The position numbers were made by a program, and so were the translations under genes. The notes beneath the pieces were generated by a model that was not told where the DNA came from, ran no database searches, and worked only from the letters and a program-made list of their open reading frames with translations. This document shows, piece by piece, positions 23,270 through 33,949 of a stretch of 64,000 nt of DNA. Source of the stretch: Termitomyces sp. T153 (lineage: Eukaryota; Basidiomycota; Agaricomycetes; Agaricales; Lyophyllaceae); the NCBI GenBank assembly GCA_018296165.2, contig JACKQL020000013.1, positions 806,001 to 870,000 of the forward strand, in the 5' to 3' direction. Positions within the stretch are counted from its first letter, which is position 1, and each line of letters starts with the position of its first letter.

Positions 23270-25621
23270 ATGTCTCAAATGAAGCTTTGTCCGAGGGTAG
23301 TCATCATAGGTGCTGGGTGAGTCTGATTTGTTCTGTAAAAAAGTGGTTTGGTCATTGTTTTGCTATCCTGATCGCAGGGTTGGTGGTCTATCATTTGCCA
23401 TTGCGCTCAAGCGGAAATTTGAGTACCAAGACTTTACCGTAGGCTTCAATTAGACGTTTCATTAACTCTCTCTGATCGGAGCTGTCAAAAAGATTTTCGA
23501 GAAGACAGATGCGGTCGGTGGAACATGGCATGTACGTCCTTGGTCACCTGGGTTGTTTTTTGGGTGCGCATCTGATCCGTTTGATATTTCATTTAGGAAC
23601 ACACTTACCCAGTCAGTACCCATATTCATCAACTCCTATCAAACTCACCTGCATGCCAGGGGTGTTCATCAGACATTCCGATACCTTTCTACTCGTTATC
23701 TACGGATCAGGATCCAGATTGGACGGCTTCGCATCCGTTTCAGCCAGAAATACAGAATTATTGGGCAAGACTCAGCAAGAAATACTCTCTTACGCCTCAT
23801 ATCAAATTTGGAACAGTAGTCGTCAAAGCCGTCTGGGACTCACACGCGAGTTGCTATCACATTACTTATGAAGATGTGAAGACTGGGAAACAATCAACCA
23901 CAAGCGCTGAAATCTTGGTGTCTGCTCTGGGAATCCTTGAGATACCAAAAATTCCCAACATATCTGGATTGTCCGATTTCGAAGGTACCGTATTCCATTC
24001 TGCTCGATGGGTCGATATGAACCTCGACGGTAAACGTGTCGCTGTTATTGGAAACGGTGCATCTGCGTGCGTGTTTCGTCCTGTCCTGCTGACATTAGGT
24101 TAAGTCTCCGAGGTATTCACAATAGGACACAATTCTTACCGATTATCGCAAATACGCCTAACATCCACATTACGCAGTTCTGTCGCACACCCAATTGGGT
24201 GTTCCCTCCAGTAAGGTTGACAAAATACCCTCTTGGAGTATAACCTAAATAATAGACTCAGGTACGAATGTACTATTCAGATTTCCACAGGTTTGCATGT
24301 CGATACGTTCCGTTCTATATGCGATCTGTCAGGTTTCTGTATTATCTTGTGGTAAGGAATTTTCAATAGCGAAAAACGAGGCCTGATTCCTCTGATTTCT
24401 CATCCAGTCCGATCTTGCGTATCTTGCAATTTTCTCGAACAGCGTCACCAGGCGACCAGTACAAAAGGTCAGGCTGCATGGTCTGCTGACTGACCTCTTT
24501 CGTCTTACACTTCGAAAAGTTTGTCGAGGAGTATATCAGCAATTCATCGCCAGAAGAGTATCGCAAATATCTTATTCCGAAATACGGTCCGTCCCGGCGT
24601 CATTCGCCGCACTTGAACATTGCTCTAAAACCAGATCATCAGATCTCGGGTGTCGGCGTGTTATCTTCGACACCGATTATCTATCTACTTTGCATCGAAG
24701 TAATGTACACCTCAACTACGGAGGAATTGGCTCGATCGTCAAAGACGGTATCATCACTCAAGAAGGTCCGTCCTAAATTCTTCCATTGTTGAGGATATGA
24801 CTAAATTTTCCGTATTTAGGAGAGCATCTTCCTTTTGACGTCATCATCCTCGCCACAGGATACTGCGTGGTACTTTGATCTTGTATTTATCTAGCCAAAA
24901 GTTGACTTTACTTCCTTGACAGGATAAGTACCCTTTGCATATTGAGGGAAGGTCGGGGCAAACAATCCAAGAGTACTACAATTCCAAAGGCGGGCCCACC
25001 GCCTACATGGGAACAACTGTTCCAGGTTTCCCAAACCTGTACATCTTGGGTGGTTCGTCATGTTCCCCGCCCACCGATCCTATAAAATTATTGAGTTCAA
25101 TCAGGCCCTAACACTATTACTGGCCATACCTCAGTCATTTTCACGGAAGAAGTCCAGGTGGATCTTCAGTCATATTTCAATAACAACATCATTAAGCCTA
25201 TGTTCAGATAAATTATAGCCTTGAATTGATCAAGCCTATCCTGAATGGAAAATTATCGGTGGTCGACGCAAAACATGAAGCGACAGACCGATATAACGAG
25301 GTCCTTCAGAAACGGCTTTCTCGCTCTGTGTTTGTTGGCTGTAACTCCTGGTATCGTTTCAACGATGGTGGGAAGGTTAATCAGATGTTCCCAGGTAAGA
25401 AGATTTGGACGTTTCGAAAATTATTGGCCATTATCAGTTGACTTGTCCCAATAGGGAGTGCTGCTCAATTCTGGTGGTGGCTGCGACGCCCAAATTGGGC
25501 GGACTTCGATGTTACGATATCCAATGAAGATAAAACAGGTAGGATCGGATTCACTGGGAAGATCTGGATCTGGTTGGGCTTGGCAATTGTATTCGCGTTT
25601 TTGAGCGTAGTTAGGAGCTGA
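23270..25621 (+). CDS. flavin-containing monooxygenase of the Baeyer-Villiger (cyclohexanone monooxygenase) type
   Basis: After removal of about ten short GT-AG introns the product starts [20 protein letters not shown] (FAD Rossmann fold). It continues with GGTWHEHTYPGCSSDIP, SQ-less [16 protein letters not shown], and [20 protein letters not shown], which contains the BVMO-type FxGxxxHxxxW fingerprint. The NADPH Rossmann motif [10 protein letters not shown] follows, then [29 protein letters not shown] and VIILATGY. The last exon ends in a hydrophobic helix ([17 protein letters not shown]), suggesting a membrane tail. Two in-frame ATGs, 23270 and 23279, are possible starts. All fingerprint residues are present and each intron has usable splice sites, so I consider it intact. 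Such enzymes oxidise ketones or secondary metabolites; the substrate is unknown and no biosynthetic cluster surrounds it. Confidence 0.85.
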
Positions 25622-26060
25622 TTACGTAATATAGATGATTAATTCAATATGTCCTCGTCACCGCTGTTTCTGCCGACGACGCCAACTTCCACAGCGATGC
25701 CATCAGTGTGACTGCTGTAGGCAATCTCACTTCGTAACATTCCACTCACGCAGTCGCTCACTGAAGGGCGTGTTTTTCACCCAAAGGTGTGAATGACATC
25801 TCCTCGGAAAACTTTGGTCGCATTATCATTGAAGATTGGCTATCGAAAGAGACATAAGTAGCACCAGATAGGAAACACTTCATCATCTTGATATCGCTAA
25901 CCTTCAAGCTTCAATCCTTGTTACACACAAAAATGCTCTTGGTACTATATGTTATGCCAAATTAGATGTCTCAATCTTGACGAGCTACTCCAAACTTGAA
26001 CTAGGATATTTCCACAAGCCACTATGGGCCAGTCACCCTTCGTTCCACTCAAGTGTCAGT

Positions 26061-26120
26061 GGAGTTCAACGTTCAATCTTGGAGTTCAACGTTCAATCTC
26101 GGAGTTCAACGTTCGATCTT
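26061..26120. repeat. 20-bp minisatellite, three copies
   Basis: Three head-to-tail units of GGAGTTCAACGTTCAATCTT at 26061, 26081 and 26101. The second has one and the third two substitutions or less. Each unit contains the near-palindrome AACGTT. No frame runs through it. Confidence 0.85.
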
Positions 26121-26871
26121 TCTAACTAAGCACTAGTACTGTGAGCATGCCGTCATTGTTTCACTGCTAAAGCAGTATTGCAAAGAACCGACACAATACT
26201 CTGTACAAAAGGTGTGTGACCTCTTCTTGATGCCTATGACCTTTTCCATATCTTGGCTTATCATAAGACTATATTTGTGTCCCCAAGATGTGTCATGTCA
26301 TGTAAAACACACGAATATTCGATTTCGCACTTACCAAATACGAGAGGGACAGGCTCCACGCGTTGGAAGGGTATCTGATCATAGGTTAGAATCCGACGGA
26401 TTGTGAGTCAAGTGTTCAAATCAAACTTGAATAATATATCAACCGGACATGTTCTCTGTCAATTTCCTTGCACTGTTTTCTTCTTGATAGTGACTCTCCA
26501 AGATAGCTTATAGCGTCCGGAATAGTATTGATCCGAAAACGAGTTCAAGTCCTCCTTACAGCAGTGACAGCATGATACAGCCTCTTTCACACCAGTGTAC
26601 GGTACGTGAGATCACCCAATCCTACTTAAGGATTCAAGGGTCGAGTGTAATTACAGGCATTATTCGACGCTTGACCACTTGTCTTTAGAGTGCGATACGA
26701 TATTGTTACTTTCAAGTTTATCAACTACCGCCCTCCAGCTACCCCAGTTTTTTGTCCCTAGCAATAGCATTATCAACAGCCCCGCTAAACTAAAACTCTT
26801 TTCGACAGACTCATCTCGGCTTCAATACGATAGCTTGGGGTAAGCGCCTAACTCTTTTAACTGCAGCTTTA

Positions 26872-26932
26872 GAAGCTGATACGGTGTTCTCAGGGTCCAC
26901 CATTTTCCGAGCTCGCAAGTTGAACCAATATG
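26872..26932 (-). repeat. dispersed 'GGPxxDYRV' module, copy 3
   Basis: Matches copy 1 (20068-20130) over about 60 bases with small indels. The peptide is degraded (SSENGGPENTVSA on the minus strand), so this copy looks like a fossil. Confidence 0.45.
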
Positions 26933-29799
26933 CCAATACCAATCAGGACAAAACCAGGTTATGGGTTACAGAGAACCCTAAAACCTGTTCGCTCGAAAGG
27001 TTCACTGAAGCCTGGGTCAACAGTGGCTTAGTGATGCACTTTTTCTCGAGTCCTTACTCTCCGTCGTTTGGGGCGGCATATTTCCAGTTGTTCTATCGAT
27101 CAGATACAATTAAAGAAATTGATGTACGTTATATAGGTATTACTTGTAAAATAACTAGGAGAACGTACACTTATGGTTGTAGATTTGAAGTGATTTCTGC
27201 CAAGAGTGAAGTAAAGTCGTCCGAGTCGTGAGGCTATCTTCCTCACACATTCAGCGTCACTAGAACGTATCATGCGGGGTCTTTCTCATCCTCCGCTTTA
27301 GAACGTCGATAAGCATTCTTTGTATGCTGATTCGATGATTTCAAAGATTGAAACGAAAACGTAAAGTCTTCTTAATGGTATAGAACTAGTGGTTGAACTG
27401 AAGTTAGCTACTTGACAAACTTCGCCTCTCTTCACTCGAGAGAAAGCGAGGGAAGATCAATTTTCCTCGTTGTGATCGTGAGTCTTGGAGGATCATGTTT
27501 TGTGAATGCACCCTCCAAATCACGAGCCTACTTCGCGCCACGCGCTTGTTCACCCCTTCCTGGGAAACTTGCATCCCCACTCTAATGAGTCATTAATATT
27601 ATTAGGGCTCAGGAGTAAGTCTGTTTCCATGGAAACTTATTACTGTGCTCTCCATTCTTCAACGGAGTGCCGGTAGGTCAGAGTTTGATGATCGAGGTAC
27701 TAGTGGTACAAGCAATATCGGAAGTGGGGCAATCTAGAAATCCCATTGCAAGGGACACTAGGCGTTTATGTTGTGCGGTATCACGGAAGGAAGGACTTCC
27801 GATTAGAATTGCACTCTCTTGGAATCCTCGATTCTGCGTAGTCATGTATGCTGTCTCCGTACATAGCATGATGTGCAGTCCTATGACTTCATTCTCAGAC
27901 CATTTTTCCGCCTTTGACCAACGCTATTTTCAAGTATAAGGAGGAGTCAGTAGTTATTGTTTCCCTCGTTACCGCTAAGGAAAGTCTTTCCCGCATTATG
28001 GAATGATCTGATGGACACAGGATTGAACACTTCTTCAAGTCCTCCGATAAGCAATGTCATGTTCCTGCAGAAAGTCGTTTTTCCACTAGTTTCCATTCAT
28101 TTCAGTGTCCACAGCCCACAGCTCCTGCTGTGGCGCACCCGCATACTCGGAAGGACGATACACACATCAAAAAGGGAAAGGCCGACGCGTCCGAGAGTAC
28201 AATGCGAACCCGCAGCAGGTCAGCCCAATGGTATGTGCTGGTTTTGCTTCAGCAAACTCGGGAACAAAGATGCTCAGAACCTCACATGCTCCACATGCCG
28301 AACGCGGACCCCGGATGGCGGCGGTTTCCGAAGGGAGAGCTATCCAATTGTCCAGGATACTGTATTTCAACGGAGAATTATGCACGTATGGGTACACCTA
28401 TTCATGTAAGTGCCAAAAAAGGAGTCAATTAACGAACAAGAAGGCCTGAAGATGTCCACCAATTTATCTATAATTTGACAGAAATTATCTACTCGTATAA
28501 TATATAAGAGAGAGGGCGGCGATATGTTCTCGAACTCATTGACCCAAGTCCTACTCTCGGTACGTACTCCCTTGCAACCGCAACTTCATAGCCATAACGA
28601 ACGTTGATGATCTTGTCTTCAGCGTGCTGGACTCATTTGATATCCACAATTCAAGTTGTGACAAGGGCGCATTTGGCACGCCTACATTCGCTATAGCACG
28701 AGCAGCACACACTGAGGCTTATCCAACGGGATTCATAAACTTGCATAAGGCATGCCACATCAGACGTCCCCTCATTGTTTTTCGATCTCACAATCATTGC
28801 AGCAATTCATTGGTACCATTCTTGTTAAGATGGGTCAAGCAGATGTTCGTTCCCTGGCAAATTCCACGAACACGAAAGGCGGTTTGAAAGGTGGCAGCAA
28901 CGTGAAAGGGCCACGCATCACCTCCAAAACCGGGGCGAAGTGACGATGTTGTTTCTTTCTGATCGATTCAAAGGACAAAGAATCTGTTTCATTAGTTATG
29001 AATAATCTCGATGTATTGATAACGAACTCTATATGGACTTATGCTGTTGCTAACGGATACCCCTTCATGTTTGGAACTATTGGCGAAATTACCTCGAAAA
29101 AGTTCGGTGAAGTTATTATTGAGCAAGATCCTTTACTTTGTCACCTGTTGCTGTGCACATCTCTCTACAGCTGATTAATTGTATCAGTCAGCAACATCCC
29201 CTACTTTGTCACTTTTTGCTTCGCAAATGTTCTTTTACGGTTTATCGATTGCATCAGGAGATCAACGGATGGACCAGGCGCACAGGGGATTGCGGTGAGA
29301 AGAGTACTTGCAAGATTTGTTATTCATGTTTCATGCATAATTTTCCTTCGACATCACACGACAATGATTAGAGTATTTTTGTCCTGAGATATAGAAGCAG
29401 CCAAGGGAGAACTTGTGTGGCGCAATTTTTCTTAGTGTTGCTGTTTTTAAAGAGGATTTTCATCAGATCTGATCGATTAGTATTTTTGAGTTTGAAGGGG
29501 AAGAAATAGCTTAAATATGGTTTAGACACGATGCGAATGAAAATTGATGCGTACGATGGGGCATTGGCAGATTTCATATTACGTGTGGCTGTAGATTCGC
29601 GACCAACTCAACGATGAATGAAGGAATTTGGATCATACTGACGCGAGGTGATGTAATCGAGATTCTGTAGTTCTCACCCAAGAGATTGACAACTATACGG
29701 ATTTCTCAACTCGGGAAGCACTAAGGAATTAATATGACGATTGCATACTTCTCAACAATCGGATCCCTCCTTATCTGCACAGCTAATCAATCACTATCA

Positions 29800-30200
29800 T
29801 TTCTGAGCATGAGCCGAATAATATCCGCCGGATCTACTACTGGCTGTTGCGTATGCTCAGATAGGTCGTGGCGTGGACCCAAGTCACCGCGGTGAAAAAT
29901 GAAAGTAGCCGTATCCAATTAACAAGAGTAAGAAACACATCTTCAAATCGTCAAATCGGGAAGCAACATACCATGTCACTGACATGTTCGGGAGTATCTG
30001 TCTCCCAACTAACAGAACTGCACGCCTATTCATGCCGGACTCAATCGGACGCACGTTGGTGCCCATTAGATATTAGGTGGTGTGGTACATGTTCCCTTAA
30101 GGAAACTGAAGTGGCGGCGATTGCGCGCATCGCCCAGAAAAAAATCATGACGAGCACGAGTTGAGTCATAGGGTCTATTAACCTGTGTAAATATCATACA
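29800..30200. repeat. diverged tandem duplication, unit 1
   Basis: Begins near 'gagcatgagcc' and carries 'gaacaagag-like ... cttcaaatc', 'cctattcatgccggactcaat' and 'aaatcatgac' landmarks. These recur in the same order in the next unit (from about 30217). Divergence is considerable, so the duplication is old. Confidence 0.6.
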
Positions 30201-30216
30201 AGTTTCTAAAACTTCA

Positions 30217-30760
30217 TAGCATGAGCCAAGAACCATCCGCCAAATCTACCACTGTTTGTTGCGGTAGGTGCACACATCGAACAAGAGTCAGAAACGCATC
30301 TTCAAATCCAGAATCTATAACGAATCACTAACGTGTTCGGTATTATTTTACTCCGAACATTAGGTAGTACTGCGCACCTACTCACGCCGAACCCAATTGA
30401 ACGCATGTTAGTACCCATTCGACGGTATGATACATCTTCTGTGCATTGGCACATCAAGAGACGGTGGAGCATACCTCAGAGAACTCAGATCGGTAATGAA
30501 ATGGAGGTACCTATTCCTATTCACGCCGAACCCAATTGAACGGATTTTAGTACCCATTCGACGGTATGATACATCTTCCGTGCACTTGCACGTCAAGAGA
30601 CGGCGGGGAAAACCTCAGAGATTTCAAATCGGTAATGACATATAGGTGGCGGTATTTGCTTGGCGTCGTCCAGAGCATAAGAAATTTTCATGACCTGCAA
30701 ATTGAGATATGTGGCAGAGTCTTAATCGGGCTAGATTAACCTCGGCGGATATGATACGAG
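30217..30760. repeat. diverged tandem duplication, unit 2, with an internal 135-bp direct repeat
   Basis: Repeats the landmarks of 29800-30200. Inside it a segment of about 135 bases (about 30374-30508) is followed directly by a closely similar copy (about 30509-30645). Both carry 'cacgccgaacccaattgaacg' (first 20 bases shared) and 'acccattcgacggtatgata'. The inner repeat is much less diverged than the outer one, showing two rounds of duplication. Confidence 0.7.
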
Positions 30761-31747
30761 TTCCCTCCGTGTCTGAGCTTGATGGCATTAATGTCGTAGA
30801 AGAGAGATGCCAGCCTATCTGGGGCGGAGGGTACACAGCCGATGGGTGGATAACAGTACCAGATACAGAACAAGTGATAGATTGACTTTCACAGCACATT
30901 CAATATAATTGTTGATGGATATGAATGGTACGCGGCACACTTGAGTGCACACCCCTGTTCCCATGACGAGTACAGCTAGCGCATTTGGCAGGAAAGCCCG
31001 TCGATGTAGGGCATATGACGGGAGATCTGAAGAAAAGGAGAACAATTTTTTTTATCGTTGTAACCCCGGAGGCGATAGGGCTTCAAGGTCTTGTTAGGAC
31101 CAGGTATATGGAAGGGGGAACATTGACATTCCCACGAAATACTACTGGTAGAAACGGGCGACATCAGTTACCCAGCGTATATGCTTCTACTTCGCCGTCG
31201 GCGTTGATAATCCGGTTTCCAAAAGCCATTAACAAACATATACTTGAATCTGAAATCTTAGAAAAAAATCTTCGCAGTACATTCGCGTTCCCCATCGAGT
31301 AGCACATACTACGGATTCGTATCCTCATGTGGCAGCCAGCAATGGATGACAACCACATGTGAGCTGCATCAAGAACTATCACACACCCACACGCATCTCC
31401 ATGAATTCACCACATCCCAAATAGAAGAGATGTATATATACAGATCGAATCGGATGCCAGAAGTGATAAATCTATTTCACAAGGGCTCAGGATCTGGCCA
31501 GACGCAAGACGGGTCTATCGGGCTGATACTCCTGAACAAACCGAGCCTCCATTGGTCCTAGTGTGGTTTTCCGAGCAGGCAGTGTCAGGAAGCTCGGACC
31601 GAGGCTCAGATAATTTGAGCGTGTAAATATGTATTTTGAGTTCGAGTATGGCTTTCAGACTCGAGCCCGACCGTGTAACGGTGTATTTTGAGTTCGAGTC
31701 GGAATGTAAGCTTTTGACTCTGACTGAGTCTGTGTATTTTTAGTTCG
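30761..31747. other. no supported gene
   Basis: Short frames exist on both strands (for example a plus-strand 105-residue frame at 30985-31302), but none has recognisable content. Around 31625-31750 the phrase 'gtattttgagttcgag' occurs three times as a degenerate short repeat leading into the duplication at 31748. Confidence 0.35.
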
Positions 31748-32412
31748 AGGTAAGCAAGCCCCTTGACTTTGACTTTTTAGTCTACGAGCCTCATTTTGCT
31801 GTGCTGTTGAGCCTGAGGCTTGGAGGTCCTCGGCGTTGTAAGTATACAGCTGTCAGCGTGTAGGCCGACGAACACAGGTGAAGGTTATTCGAGGAGTTCA
31901 GAGTTGTCCACGGTGTTCAAGATTATCCATCTATTGGTTTGAATTTCATCAGAGTTATTGAAGTGATAGGAAACACTTTTCGGCGCGGGGGTCGAGTTGA
32001 GTCCAAGTGGGCGTCGGGAGATGAGGTGAGGATGAATGCCGAATGGGGTTAACGTTGGCAGCCCTGGGTAGCCATCGAAGTGAAAGACAATTTATCGATA
32101 CACAATGTTGTTCAAGTTGGAGGTAAGCAAGCCCCTTGACTTTCACTCTTGAGTCTACGAGCCTCATTTCACTGCGCTGTTAAGCCTGAGGCTTGGAGGT
32201 GTACTCGGCGTTGTAAGAGCTGTCATTGTGTAGGCCGACGAACAAAGGTGAAGGTTATATGAGAAGTTCAGAGTTGTCCACGGTGTTCAAGGTTGTCCAC
32301 CTATTGGTTTGAATTTCATCAGAGTCATTGGAGTGATAGGGAACACTTTTCACGGGGGTCGAGTGTGGGCGACAGCCATCGAAGCGAGAGAGGTACAACG
32401 TTGCCCAATTAA
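31748..32412. repeat. tandem duplication of about 370 bp next to tRNA-Gln
   Basis: Unit A runs from the AGG at 31748 to about 32120, and unit B from the AGG at 32121 to about 32412, an offset of 373 bases. Both contain 'aggtaagcaagccccttgac', 'gcctgaggcttggaggt', 'gtaggccgacgaaca' and 'tattggtttgaatttcatca'. Unit B lacks roughly 70 bases near its end. The copies differ at many single positions. Confidence 0.85.
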
Positions 32413-32418
32413 AGTAAA

Positions 32419-32499
32419 GGCGCTGTAGTGTAGCGGTTATCACTCGAGATTCTGATTACCAATTTTCTCGAAACCCAGGTTCGATTCCTGGCAGTGCCT
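32419..32499 (+). tRNA. tRNA-Gln (CUG) with a 9-nt intron
   Basis: The acceptor stem GGCGCTG pairs with CAGTGCC. The D-arm is GTGTAGCGGTTATCAC and the T-arm CCAGG-TTCGATT-CCTGG. The anticodon stem CGAGA pairs with TCTCG, with CTG as anticodon after the universal T33. A short insert (TTACCAATT) after position 37 is at the canonical place for a nuclear tRNA intron. It lies immediately downstream of the 370-bp tandem duplication. Confidence 0.9.
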
Positions 32500-33269
32500 T
32501 TGTCGTGTCACATATCAAATAAGTTTTTTATGATACCAATCACTGGTCAGGTTCACGCGTTGCAGAGTTTAGCAATGACACCGAGCTATTTTCCGCATTG
32601 TCCTGGGACCGGTCTTAGCCTCGATTAAATTTATTAGCAGAATACTAAGTCATTTCTGGGAGGGCCTTAGGGCCGGTCCCAGACTTATAAAACTTGTATC
32701 TACAGAGAGAGACCCACTTATAGTACGCCCTATTCGGTTAAGTACGATCGATGGACTAAGTGGTTCTCATGTATCATTGGCGTAATATTGGATTTCTGCT
32801 TCGCATACTCGTTCAATATAAAGAGATAATACTTCTTCGGTAGGTCGTGTATAAGATTTCTTCGATAGCTGGTGTATAGAACTCAATTCGCGTCGTTCAC
32901 GTATCGGACCTAGAGTGAACAGGAACTCCCTTCGGGAACTTGCATCTCGTCGACTTCACTCCAGATAAGATAATTTTATGGTGTGAGGGGACTTCCTCTA
33001 ACGATCCTCTGCATAGTATCATCGTTAGATAGTACACAATTTGATCTACCTACTGCAGCCTCTGGCTGAGGCGGTAAAATGCAGTTTTGCCAGGCATGGG
33101 ACGCTGTTTTAGCTCCTGCAGAGTCCTTACTGGTGAATTTGATCATTAGAGCGTTTAGTTTTGCTTGTTGATTAAGAGGGGTATTCACCGTCAAGTGTTT
33201 TTATTTAGAACTGGAGCACGTTTTCGAGAGCGCAATGCATGACGTCACTGACACTGCTGCTCTCAGACC
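32500..33269. other. intergenic, contains a 10-bp inverted repeat
   Basis: No supported gene. CTGGGACCGG at 32603-32612 and its exact complement CCGGTCCCAG at 32673-32682 enclose 60 bases. The rest has AT-rich, LTR-like character but no paired LTR, tRNA primer site or reverse transcriptase frame in view. The last part should hold the promoter of the DUF4112 gene. Confidence 0.4.
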
Positions 33270-33892
33270 ATGACTTTCATCCTCACAAAAGCCGGCAAGA
33301 AGCTTTTCGAGAAGCACCTCGAGCAATATGCACCACAGGACCCGCTGTACGAGTTCTACACCGATGGAAAGGGCAAGCAGAAGCGACGAAAGGTAATGGA
33401 GCACGAAACCCCCTGATAGACACACATTGACGATGGGTACAATAACAGCGCTCGCTTCCTCCTGGTCTTTCGCCGCGCGACGCCAAGATCTTGAGCTCGG
33501 TCAAGCGGCGGGCACACTACCTGGACAAGGGGTTTCACTTTTGCGGGCTTCGCTTCGGGTGGACGTTCCTCATCGGGCTGATCCCAGTGATCGGAGACAT
33601 TGTGAATGCAATGCTGAACCACTACCTCGTGATCCGCAAGGCAAAGCAGGCGGATGTGCCGGACTGGCTGGTGTCGCGTATGGTGCTGAACAATCTTCTG
33701 AGCGCGGCGGTGGGATTTGTGCCGCTTGTCGGCGACGTGATCGCGGCGGTGTTCAGGGCCAACAGTCGGAATGCGGGGCTGCTGGAGGAGATGCTGCGGC
33801 TGAGAGGGCAGGAGTACATTCGGCAGCAGGAAGGAGGCGCACAGCTGAGCGCGCGGGACGTCGACGAGGTGAAGCCTGGCTCGGGTTTCTGA
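33270..33892 (+). CDS. DUF4112 family membrane protein
   Basis: Two exons (33270-33392 and 33449-33892) encode about 188 residues. The start is MTFILTKAGKKLFEKHLE and the exon junction reads KQKRRK/RSLPPGLSPRDAK. The second exon carries the DUF4112 core: FGWTFLIGLIPVIGDIVNA, LVIRKAKQADVPDWLV and VGFVPLVGDVIAAVFRANSR. This is a pair of hydrophobic segments each ending in a P(V/L)xGD motif, typical of the family. The length is usual for fungal members. Function is unknown; a membrane location is inferred. The stop codon is only 57 bases before the acetate kinase ATG. Confidence 0.88.
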
Positions 33893-33915
33893 TGATGTCA
33901 TCATACTAGTAGTCA

Positions 33916-33922
33916 TATAAAG
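33916..33922 (+). promoter_or_regulatory. TATA-like box in the DUF4112-acetate kinase gap
   Basis: TATAAAG lies 24 bases after the DUF4112 stop, 16 bases before the ATG at 33938 and 28 before the ATG at 33950. If used, transcription would start at or past 33938, favouring the ATG at 33950. Motif match only. Confidence 0.35.
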
Positions 33923-33949
33923 GCGCTTCAATTCTGGATGGAACTGAGA

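Larger units (their letters stand above)
25622..29799. other. gene-poor region, no supported gene
   Basis: Over 4 kb of AT-rich sequence with only short frames. Noted inside are a 20-bp minisatellite (26061-26120), a third copy of the GGPxxDYRV module (26872-26932) and a possible two-exon frame around 28520-28943. That frame ends in a basic, Gly/Ser-rich peptide (KGGLKGGSNVKGPRITSKTG). None is recognisable as a family. Confidence 0.4.

Noticed and set aside
26212..26406. Short plus-strand frame with hydrophobic start
   Set aside because: Starts and ends without splice partners; 64 residues with no motif, length expected by chance in AT-rich DNA.
27957..28409. CWFC...CSTC zinc-finger-like pattern
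   Set aside because: Only one pair of CxxC in a frame without other support; spacing fits no zinc-finger family I know and the frame looks random elsewhere.
32500..33250. LTR retrotransposon remnant
   Set aside because: AT-rich and LTR-like in feel, but no second LTR, primer-binding site, gag or reverse transcriptase frame is present in the window.
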